Assembly: GCA_963678565.1 (NCBI GenBank)
Contig: OY782875.1
Location: forward strand, 1,798,001 to 1,862,000
Length of the DNA: 64,000 nt
Source: SKHV01 sp963678565
GTDB taxonomy: Bacteria; Bacteroidota; Bacteroidia; Bacteroidales; Prolixibacteraceae
Direction: 5' to 3'
Both the position numbers and the translations under genes were made by a program. Shown piece by piece: positions 57,427-64,000 of the stretch. How positions within the stretch are numbered: the first letter of the stretch is position 1; each line of letters begins with the position of its first letter. The notes under the pieces were generated by a model. The model was not told the DNA's origin. It searched no databases and worked only from the letters and a program-made list of their open reading frames with translations.

Positions 57427-58269
57427 ATGGAAAAAATTGAGGTTTGTTTTCAGGTTCAAGACGAAGAAATTTCAGATATACTTACAGCTGAACTCTCGGA
57501 ATTGGGGTATGATTCGTTTTGGATTGATGAAAATGGCTTTCGTGGATATATTCACGAGGAGGTTTATAATGTGGAAGAATTGGATAGTATTGTAAAGAAA
57601 TACAACAATCTGCACGAGCTCCGATACACAATTACTAAAGTTAGTCCGCAAGGATGGGACAAATCGAATTCTGATTCACTTCATGAAAATTATCTTATCA
57701 ATGATTTTGTTGAAATTGCTTCCGATGCTAAATTATTTACCAATCGTTGTGAGCATCAAATAGTGATGAATGCAAATCTTGCCTTTGGTCGCGGCGATCA
57801 TCCTAGTACACACAATTGCCTTGAAAGTATGAATCGGATTTCATTTGTTGGAAAAACAGTATTCGACCTAGGATCGGGGACTGCAATTTTAGCAATTTTA
57901 GCAGAAAAGCTTGGTGCGTCCAAAGTAGGTGCAATTGACAATAATCCCTGGGCATTTAAGGTTGCTAATGAAGCAGTTGCTTTAAATGCTTGTACCAAAA
58001 TTGAAATCCTCGAAGGTGAATTGGAAGATTTGAAAGAGCAAACTGCCGATATTGTTTTGGCAAACTTGAATATGGATGTTTTTCGCAACTATTTTTCACT
58101 GGTGGCTGCTTTGGTGCATTCACAAGGCTGGTTGATGATTAGTGGTTTTATGAAAAAAGATGAAATTGAAATGATTAAGAATTTAATTGACCACGGTTTA
58201 GAGGTTTATTATCGTTCTAATTATGAAGATTGGATAACGATTATTGCAAGGCATAAAAAAAGCCACTAG
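57427..58269 (+). CDS. prmA: Ribosomal protein L11 methyltransferase
   Basis: 280 residues from ATG 57427; an in-frame TTG two codons earlier is a possible but less likely start. The N-terminal substrate-recognition domain is followed by the SAM-binding Rossmann fold: AFGRGDHPSTHNCLESMN, VFDLGSGTAILAILAEKLGA (motif I), VGAIDNNPWAF and VLANLNMDVF (NPPY-like motif IV, here NLNM as usual in PrmA). It trimethylates several amino groups of L11. The stop codon lies inside the downstream terminator stem. Confidence 0.93.
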   Translation: MEKIEVCFQVQDEEISDILTAELSELGYDSFWIDENGFRGYIHEEVYNVEELDSIVKKYNNLHELRYTITKVSPQGWDKSNSDSLHENYLINDFVEIASDAKLFTNRCEHQIVMNANLAFGRGDHPSTHNCLESMNRISFVGKTVFDLGSGTAILAILAEKLGASKVGAIDNNPWAFKVANEAVALNACTKIEILEGELEDLKEQTADIVLANLNMDVFRNYFSLVAALVHSQGWLMISGFMKKDEIEMIKNLIDHGLEVYYRSNYEDWITIIARHKKSH

Positions 58270-58279
58270 AAAAGTGGCT
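58261..58279. terminator. Bidirectional terminator between prmA and the aminotransferase
   Basis: AGCCACT, AGAAA-type loop, AGTGGCT: a perfect 7-bp stem flanked by A and T runs, placed between two convergent genes. The prmA stop codon (58267-58269) sits in the left arm and loop. Confidence 0.8.
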
Positions 58280-58303
58280 TTAAGTTATGAGTTATTAATT
58301 TAA

Positions 58304-59596
58304 TTATCCTTTTACTTCTTTACACGCATTATAAATTCCTTCGAACAGTTCAGCAACATCGCTTGCTGCAACTGCCGAGTAAGCAATTCGTAATACATTA
58401 TTCAAGTTAATTAATCCAATACTATATTTTTCGATCAAAACCTGACGAACTGTTTCGCCATCAATTCCTTCTGCAAGTTGAACACACATAAAATAGCCCG
58501 AATTGTAAGGTAACGCAGTAAAGAATTCCTCATACTTTTTCTCAGTAAGTGTCTTTTTTACTGCATCGTATCGCGCTTTCATGATTTGGAATTTTGCCGC
58601 TTTTTGTTGCGCATATTCTTTATCCTCGAATGCGCTTAACAATAACGACTGCGAAACATTTGATGCATTGGAAATATTTCCACGAACAGCACCCGCAGTT
58701 TTTGCTTCTAAGGCAGTGTATAATGTTTCTTCACCATTTTTAATTCCAAAGGTGATAAATCCAACACGGAACCCCCATACGTAATCTTCTTTGGTTGGGC
58801 CATCAATTTTTACAGCCAAAACATTTTCGTGAAGATCGGCAAGTAAGGAGAAGATACTTTCTTGTTCAATGCCATCCTCGTAAATTAATCCGAAGTAGGC
58901 ATCATCGGTAAAAACCACAATTTGATTTCCTTTATTGGCCGCTTCTTCAATAATTGCAACTATTTCTTTATTTTCATTAACAGTAGGAGAGTATCCCGAT
59001 GGATTGTTTGGGAAATTTAATACCACAATTTTCTTACCAATTGGACCTTCGTTTAATTTATCTTCAAACGAGGTTAAATCAAATCCGCCATTGGCAAACA
59101 AATTAAATTTTGAAATTTTTGCTCCATAAGCGTGTGCCAAAATTAAATTGTAGTTTCCCCAAAACAAATCAGGTACAATCACCTCTTCGCCTTCGTCAAC
59201 AAATAAATAACCAGCCATACTAACACCATGCGTTAGCGCTTGCGATACAACTGGTAAACTTATTGCTTTGCCAGCAAGACTTGGGTTTTTTTCATAAATC
59301 ATTTCTTTCCACTTTGCTCTAATATCGGGACGTCCAAAACTGGGAGCATATGGAAATACTTTTGCTGGATCAAGGTCGATTATTTTATCTATTGCATTTA
59401 AACGCATTGGGGTGCCGTCATCTTCAATGGCTGCACCAATGGTGGCATTGATTTTAGTTCCTTTGGCATCGGCGGTTTGACCTAAAATTCCTTTTTTCGG
59501 AAAGAAAATATTTTTCCCTTTTTCCGATAATAAGTTATAAACTGCAGGATTTTTAGATTGGATAGTAACATTCAATTGTTCTGCCTGTGGATTCAT
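58304..59596 (-). CDS. PLP-dependent class I/II aminotransferase
   Basis: 430 residues with the fold type I layout: PVVSQALTHGVSMAGYLFVD (cofactor-binding start), LNFPNNPSGYSP (NPxG substrate loop), FTDDAYFGLIYED (Asp that pairs with the PLP ring) and DGPTKEDYVWGFRVGFITFG, whose Lys should form the Schiff base. The Arg of the carboxylate clamp lies in VLRIAYSAV. The exact amino acid is not clear; the N-terminal 60 residues and the EDY insertion after the Lys are not typical of AspC. It is a single gene. Confidence 0.85.
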   Translation of the reverse strand: MNPQAEQLNVTIQSKNPAVYNLLSEKGKNIFFPKKGILGQTADAKGTKINATIGAAIEDDGTPMRLNAIDKIIDLDPAKVFPYAPSFGRPDIRAKWKEMIYEKNPSLAGKAISLPVVSQALTHGVSMAGYLFVDEGEEVIVPDLFWGNYNLILAHAYGAKISKFNLFANGGFDLTSFEDKLNEGPIGKKIVVLNFPNNPSGYSPTVNENKEIVAIIEEAANKGNQIVVFTDDAYFGLIYEDGIEQESIFSLLADLHENVLAVKIDGPTKEDYVWGFRVGFITFGIKNGEETLYTALEAKTAGAVRGNISNASNVSQSLLLSAFEDKEYAQQKAAKFQIMKARYDAVKKTLTEKKYEEFFTALPYNSGYFMCVQLAEGIDGETVRQVLIEKYSIGLINLNNVLRIAYSAVAASDVAELFEGIYNACKEVKG

Positions 59597-59771
59597 CTGT
59601 TAAGTATTAAATTCTTATTATTCTGTTAGAAAATTAGTTTAGTTGCTATATTTACTTTTGTAGTAAACCTTTTCCCTAATATTTAGGGTACTACTAAACC
59701 AACGCAAGATAAAAATTATTGATTATCTTGATGATATATTTAATGAATAAAATTGTAAATAAGCACAAATA

Positions 59772-60293
59772 ATGGACTGGAATTTATTACTAATTGTATT
59801 GAGTATTTTACTAACAACTTTTGCCTTTGTTTTTATTTTATCAAAAACCATTTTTACTCAGTTTGAAAAACAACGAAAACAAGAGCTAAGTTTGAAGATT
59901 TCTAAACAAGTTGTTCCAATTAAATTGCAAGCATACGAGCGCTTAACTTTACTATTAGAGCGCATTACCCCTGAATCGATGGTGCTTCGGAATGATTATA
60001 GTTCTTTATCGGTTAAGCAATATCAAATTGTATTGTTGAGAGCGGTGAAAGAGGAGTTTGATCATAATTTGTCGCAGCAAATTTACGTATCGACAAAAGC
60101 CTGGGGGTTAATGTTGGCTGCTCGTCAAAGTATGATTCAATTAATTACAGAAACTGCCAGTCAATTTGAAAATGCGGATGAAACAGTCGAATTTGTTAAT
60201 GAAATTATCGATGAGTTTTCAGAAATTAGTGATGATCCGGTAAGTGTGGCGAAACTATTTTTACACAAAGAAGTTCAGCAGCAATTGTTATAA
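59772..60293 (+). CDS. Membrane-anchored unknown protein
   Basis: 173 residues: one N-terminal membrane helix (LLLIVLSILLTTFAFVFILS) and then a long helical cytoplasmic domain (KISKQVVPIKLQAYERLTLL, YQIVLLRAVKEEFDHNLSQQ, AWGLMLAARQSMIQLITETA). I recognise the pattern as a conserved Bacteroidota protein seen near housekeeping genes, but no function. It ends in a strong terminator shared with rpoD. Confidence 0.65.
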   Translation: MDWNLLLIVLSILLTTFAFVFILSKTIFTQFEKQRKQELSLKISKQVVPIKLQAYERLTLLLERITPESMVLRNDYSSLSVKQYQIVLLRAVKEEFDHNLSQQIYVSTKAWGLMLAARQSMIQLITETASQFENADETVEFVNEIIDEFSEISDDPVSVAKLFLHKEVQQQLL

Positions 60294-60299
60294 ATAAAA

Positions 60300-60331
60300 G
60301 AAGCCGGTTTAAGATTTCTTAAACCGGCTTC
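60300..60331. terminator. Strong bidirectional terminator
   Basis: GAAGCCGGTTTAAG, loop ATTT, CTTAAACCGGCTTC: a perfect 14-bp stem between two convergent genes (the membrane-anchored unknown and rpoD). Confidence 0.9.
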
Positions 60332-60350
60332 AGTTATTTAGTGAATTAAA

Positions 60351-61211
60351 TTATCCTAAGTAAGTTTTTAATAATTTACTACGAGAAGTGTGTCTTAAAC
60401 GACGAATCGCTTTTTCTTTGATTTGACGTACACGTTCACGAGTTAATCCAAATCTCTCACCAATCTCTTCTAGTGTCATGTCTTGACATCCAATACCGAA
60501 GAACAGACGAATGATATCGCTTTCTCGTTCAGTTAATGTTGCAAGTGCGCGATCAATTTCGCGAGCTAATGATTCTTGCATCAAACTTTTATCGGCATTT
60601 GGAGAATCAGTGTTTGGTAAAACATCTAATAGGCTGTTGTCTTCTCCGTCAACAAATGGTGCATCAACTGAAATATGACGACCAGATACTTTTAGTGTGT
60701 CGGCTACCTTTTCTGCAGGTAAATCTAACGACTCAGCTAACTCTTCGGGTGATGGTTTGCGCTCGTGCTCTTGTTCGAATTTTGAAAAAGCTTTGTTAAT
60801 TTTGTTTAACGAACCTACCTGGTTCAGCGGCAAACGAACGATACGTGACTGCTCAGCCAACGCCTGAAGAATGGATTGACGAATCCACCATACAGCATAT
60901 GAGATAAATTTGAAACCGCGAGTTTCATCAAACTTTTCAGCAGCTTTGATCAAACCTAAGTTACCTTCGTTGATAAGGTCAGGAAGCGTTAGCCCCTGGT
61001 TTTGATATTGTTTAGCAACCGAAACGACGAAACGTAAGTTAGCTCTTGTTAATTTTTCCAACGCGGCATGATCGCCTTTTTTTATTCGTTGGGCTAACTC
61101 TACTTCTTCCTCTACGGTAATCAAATCTTCTTTACCAATCTCCTGAAGATACTTGTCTAACGAAGCACTTTCACGATTAGTAATTGATTTTGTGATCTTT
61201 AGTTGTCTCAT
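60351..61211 (-). CDS. rpoD: Primary RNA polymerase sigma factor RpoD (short Bacteroidota type)
   Basis: 286 residues, lacking the large non-conserved region of E. coli sigma-70, as usual in this phylum. Region 1.2 (SLDKYLQEIGKEDLITVEEE), region 2 (NLRFVVSVAKQYQNQGLTLP, FKFISYAVWWIRQSILQAL), region 3 and region 4 with the helix-turn-helix TLEEIGERFGLTRERVRQIK are all present. It recognises the TTTG/TAnnTTTG promoters seen in this window. Its leader has an unusually strong Shine-Dalgarno (AAGGAGAG) for this phylum. Transcribed from its own promoter upstream. Confidence 0.96.
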   Translation of the reverse strand: MRQLKITKSITNRESASLDKYLQEIGKEDLITVEEEVELAQRIKKGDHAALEKLTRANLRFVVSVAKQYQNQGLTLPDLINEGNLGLIKAAEKFDETRGFKFISYAVWWIRQSILQALAEQSRIVRLPLNQVGSLNKINKAFSKFEQEHERKPSPEELAESLDLPAEKVADTLKVSGRHISVDAPFVDGEDNSLLDVLPNTDSPNADKSLMQESLAREIDRALATLTERESDIIRLFFGIGCQDMTLEEIGERFGLTRERVRQIKEKAIRRLRHTSRSKLLKTYLG

Positions 61212-61233
61212 ATACTCTCCTTGAAAAATCGCG

Positions 61234-61265
61234 CAAATATAACGCTTTCAACTTATTTATTCAAA
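61234..61265 (-). promoter_or_regulatory. rpoD: Promoter of rpoD (-33/-7)
   Basis: On the minus strand TTTG (61262-61265), 20 nt, TATATTTG (61234-61241), an exact TAnnTTTG. The start would fall about 15 nt before the gene's Shine-Dalgarno. Confidence 0.75.
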
Positions 61266-61313
61266 CTTATTTGCCGCATATAACAGAGTATTTAAATCCG
61301 AATGAGATTTAGG

Positions 61314-62759
61314 TTATTGCAAACCAAAAACGTAGTATGCTTCTTCACCATTTTGATATTTTCCTTCAATCAGAACTCCTCCTCTTGATACTTTTAAAAT
61401 ATCCTTCATTCGTTGTACACTGTTAACCGGCTGTTTATTTACATGGGTTATTACAAAGCCTTCTGCTACTCCTGCTTGATCTAACTTTCCGTCAGACAAT
61501 TGTTTAACAACTAGGCCATGGTCTATGTTTAGTTTTTCTTTAGTTTTTTCACTTACGGGATCTAATTCTGCGCCTAAAACTGTGATACTATTTTTTACAA
61601 TTCCGAAGCCGCCTTTGGTGTTACGTAAATTCACCTTAAAAAGTTTCTCTTTATTCTTTCTTTTTATTAAAACTTCTACTTTATCGCCCGGACTGTGCCT
61701 ACTTATTTGTTCTTGAAGTTCGTTCGAGGTGTTTACTTTTGCCTCATCGATCGCAAGAATAATGTCGCCAACTTCAATTCCGGCTTCTTCTGCGGCACCG
61801 TCTTCTGTTAGTTCAACCACATACACACCTTCTACTTGCTCAATATCTTTTTCTTCAGCTAAATCTGAATCCACAGTTCTAATCATAACTCCAAGTAATG
61901 CACGTTGTACCTCACCGAATTCTTTTAAGTCATTTACTACTTTTTTGGCAATGCTAACCGGAACGGCAAAAGAGTAACCAGAGTAAGATCCAGTTTTTGA
62001 GGCGATTGCGGTATTGATACCCACCAGGTAACCACGTGTGTCGACTAATGCACCACCACTATTCCCTGGGTTTACAGCGGCATCGGTTTGAATAAATGAT
62101 TCAATTCCCATACGGTCGGCAATGATGTTTAAGCCTCTACCTTTTGCACTGACAATTCCGGCGGTAACTGTTGATGTCAAATTGAAAGGATTACCAACAG
62201 CCAATACCCATTGTCCAAGCTTTAGTTCATCTGAATCTCCCCAGATTACGGCAGGAAGGTCTTCTGCATCTACTTTAATTAATGCAATGTCTGTATATGG
62301 ATCTGTCCCTATTAATTTTGCTTCGTAAGTGGTATTGTTGTGTAATGTTACTTTTATTGTTTCTGATTTTTCAATTACATGATTATTTGTAATAATATAT
62401 CCGTCATCGGAAATGATTACCCCCGACCCACTTGCTTGTTGCATACGAGGTTCTCTTTGTTGGTGGGGATCGCCAAAAAAGAATTCATAAAATGGATTTC
62501 CTCCACCTCCTCGATTGTAATAGCTTTCTTGTTTAAAGGAAGTGGTGATGTGAACAACTGATTTAACCGAATTTTCAGCAGCATAAGTTAAGTCAGGCAT
62601 TTCAGATGCTGCCGGTAAATTGGCGTATTGTACAGTTGAGGGCTCTTTGATAGTTACTACTTGTGGCTTTTCGATATAATTCGAATAAATATAAATTGAA
62701 ACGAAGCCACCGATAATTGCAAAGATTGTTGCGAATACTAGATTTTGAAATTTTTTCAT
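61314..62759 (-). CDS. htrA: HtrA/DegP-family periplasmic serine protease
   Basis: 481 residues from ATG 62759; the frame extends two codons to a TTG. An N-terminal membrane/signal helix (NLVFATIFAIIGGFVSIYIY) is followed by the trypsin-like domain. Numbered from the upstream TTG, the triad is His129 (ITNNHVIEKS), Asp159 (DPYTDIALIKV) and Ser236 (NPGNSGGALVD). Two PDZ domains come after it (VYVVELTEDGAAEEAGIEVG and KTKEKLNIDHGLVVKQLSDG). It degrades or refolds damaged envelope proteins. No local regulator is visible. Complete. Confidence 0.94.
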   Translation of the reverse strand: MKKFQNLVFATIFAIIGGFVSIYIYSNYIEKPQVVTIKEPSTVQYANLPAASEMPDLTYAAENSVKSVVHITTSFKQESYYNRGGGGNPFYEFFFGDPHQQREPRMQQASGSGVIISDDGYIITNNHVIEKSETIKVTLHNNTTYEAKLIGTDPYTDIALIKVDAEDLPAVIWGDSDELKLGQWVLAVGNPFNLTSTVTAGIVSAKGRGLNIIADRMGIESFIQTDAAVNPGNSGGALVDTRGYLVGINTAIASKTGSYSGYSFAVPVSIAKKVVNDLKEFGEVQRALLGVMIRTVDSDLAEEKDIEQVEGVYVVELTEDGAAEEAGIEVGDIILAIDEAKVNTSNELQEQISRHSPGDKVEVLIKRKNKEKLFKVNLRNTKGGFGIVKNSITVLGAELDPVSEKTKEKLNIDHGLVVKQLSDGKLDQAGVAEGFVITHVNKQPVNSVQRMKDILKVSRGGVLIEGKYQNGEEAYYVFGLQ

Positions 62760-63068
62760 GGCCAAATATTATTTAAAATTAATAATTCAGTATTTGTTGC
62801 AGTTCAAACGCAAAAATAAACCCTATGTTTTTAAAGTGTCGCTTTGTCAGTGTGGGTTTAACAAAATTTAACCGCAAGGAATTTAGAATGTTAACAATTC
62901 TAAATGGTATGTCAATATTGTCATGTTTAAATTTTAAAACTATTGATCAATATTAATTCAGTGTAAAATTATTAACAATCAAACTATTTGTTGTATTTTC
63001 GAAATGATGAATTTATTTTCATAGTTGATTCAATCAATAACGTATCGAATTATTAATAATTTTAGTTC
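62760..63068. other. Divergent intergenic region, htrA / dapF
   Basis: 309 bp, AT-rich, no gene. It must hold promoters for both divergent genes. The sequence GTTTAACAAAATTTAAC (about 62856-62872) is a partial inverted repeat and could be a regulator site for htrA; no firm -7 box was assigned. Confidence 0.35.
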
Positions 63069-63869
63069 ATGAGATTAAACTTTATTAAATATCAAGGAGC
63101 AGGAAACGATTTCATTATCATTGATAATAGAGCTGGGTTTTTTAAAGGTGATAATGAATCGCTAATTGAATTTTTGTGTCATCGACGATTTGGCATAGGT
63201 GCAGATGGATTAATGTTGTTGGAAAAGAATGATACTTATGATTTTTCTATGAAATACTACAATTCTGATGGTCGTGAAGCAAGTATGTGTGGAAATGGGG
63301 GGCGTTGCATTGTTGCTTATGCGAATCAATTAGGTCTGATTGATCGAGAGACCACGTTTTTGGCAGCCGATGGTATACATGAAGCAGTGCTTGAAGAAGA
63401 TGGTTTGGTTGATCTACAAATGATAGAAGTAAAGAGAATAGATGAACATTCCGACGGCTATTTTTTAAACACAGGAGTGCCTCATTTGGTGCACTTTGTT
63501 GAAGATTTAAATGTGATTGATGTAAACATTGATGGTAGACAATTTAGATACGATGCACGATTTCAGCCCGAAGGTACCAATGTGAATTTTGTGAAGCAAA
63601 ATGAAAATCACCTTACTGTGTATACATACGAACGAGGAGTAGAGTGTGAAACCTTAGCCTGCGGAACAGGAATTACGGCTTCTGCATTAAGTGCTGCCTT
63701 TCGCAGTAATCAAGAAGAGGGTAAATATGAAATTACAGCTAAAGGTGGTAAGTTAGAAGTATGTTTCAAAAAGGAGGCAGGGGTCTATAAAAATATATGG
63801 TTGAAAGGTCCGGCAGAAATGGTTTTTAATGGTTCCATAGAAACTTCTAATTATAAAGACTTTTTGTAA
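63069..63869 (+). CDS. dapF: Diaminopimelate epimerase
   Basis: 266 residues. It interconverts LL- and meso-diaminopimelate for lysine and peptidoglycan. The two catalytic Cys are Cys74 (SMCGNGGRC) and Cys198 (ETLACGTGITAS), each in its half of the pseudo-symmetric fold. GNDFIIIDN (residues 12-20) and PEGTNVNFV are also typical. Complete, with the next gene starting 14 bp after the stop codon. Confidence 0.96.
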   Translation: MRLNFIKYQGAGNDFIIIDNRAGFFKGDNESLIEFLCHRRFGIGADGLMLLEKNDTYDFSMKYYNSDGREASMCGNGGRCIVAYANQLGLIDRETTFLAADGIHEAVLEEDGLVDLQMIEVKRIDEHSDGYFLNTGVPHLVHFVEDLNVIDVNIDGRQFRYDARFQPEGTNVNFVKQNENHLTVYTYERGVECETLACGTGITASALSAAFRSNQEEGKYEITAKGGKLEVCFKKEAGVYKNIWLKGPAEMVFNGSIETSNYKDFL

Positions 63870-63883
63870 ACTAAGGATTCGAT

Positions 63884-64000
63884 ATGGATAAATCACCGAG
63901 TTTACTCAAACGGTTTAAACAAATAAGTTATGGTATAACTGTTATTTCTACATTAATAGTAACAACCTTCTTATTTGTTAATGACTATCTGTTTTACCAG
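63884..64000 (+). CDS. Start of an unknown membrane protein (3' end outside window)
   Basis: 39 codons from ATG 63884: a short basic cytoplasmic stretch (MDKSPSLLKRFKQISYGI) leading into a membrane helix (TVISTLIVTTFLFVNDYLF). It lies 14 bp after dapF and so is probably in its operon. Too little sequence to name a family. Confidence 0.6.
   Translation, partial: MDKSPSLLKRFKQISYGITVISTLIVTTFLFVNDYLFYQ

Noticed and set aside
1..64000. CRISPR array, T6SS, contractile-injection or phage structural genes
   Set aside because: No array of regularly spaced repeats and no sheath, tube, baseplate, capsid or terminase motifs were seen. The S74 and fibre-like proteins have signal peptides and lie in RHS modules, so they are not taken as phage genes.

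Overview
The window is a low-GC chromosome segment from a member of the Bacteroidota. The evidence is several promoters of the TAnnTTTG type with an upstream TTTG, a type IX secretion (T9SS) sorting domain, a 286-residue primary sigma factor of the Bacteroidota type, and families largely confined to this phylum (DUF6443-type RHS proteins, DUF6266, DUF6943, DUF2027-Smr). A marine Marinilabiliales-like organism is my guess from the gene content; the sequence does not prove it.

The window has two halves. Roughly 0.8-44.3 kb is accessory DNA rich in broken genes. From the tRNA-Lys at 44.3 kb to the end is an ordinary core chromosome with almost every gene intact: folE, an Lrp regulator, queA, a glycine-betaine ABC operon with its own porin, a DUF2027-Smr protein, rnpB, mfd, prmA, an aminotransferase, rpoD, an HtrA protease and dapF.

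Accessory layout. 0-3.7 kb: the 3' end of a histidine kinase, a decayed SGNH-like gene, and a divergent HxlR regulator / YhdH-type reductase pair. 3.7-10 kb: a dead mobile element with a GC-rich non-coding stretch full of inverted repeats, a hicAB toxin-antitoxin pair, two tandem broken tyrosine recombinases, a primase-helicase gene carrying five in-frame stop codons in one otherwise open frame, and a divergent XRE regulator. 10-38 kb: two copies of one gene module, pointing away from each other around a hub at about 25.5 kb. 38-44.3 kb: an XRE / unknown pair, STAND-NTPase and integrase debris between two REP-like hairpins, a DUF2975-HTH pair, a structured non-coding region, and frameshifted DUF6943 and DUF6266 genes next to the tRNA.

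The duplicated module is the most interesting content. Each copy runs: fibre-like secreted protein, then A (about 1,090-residue RHS-like protein with a signal peptide), then B (beta-propeller-type repeat protein with a T9SS sorting domain), then C (about 1,200-residue DUF6443/RHS-core protein with a variable C-terminal tip), then a candidate immunity gene. Copy 2 (+ strand) is fully open and ends in a GIY-YIG-nuclease-like tip followed by a cytoplasmic leucine-rich-repeat protein. Copy 1 (- strand) ends in an unrelated tip followed by a lipoprotein; its A and B genes are frameshifted but its C gene is intact. I read this as a polymorphic toxin system whose delivery relies on a T9SS-linked partner, with the immunity protein placed where each toxin should act. 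Gene B of the intact copy carries a run of ten Gs, a likely on/off switch. The hub between the copies encodes a transglutaminase-like lipoprotein and an O-antigen-ligase-like/TPR membrane protein.
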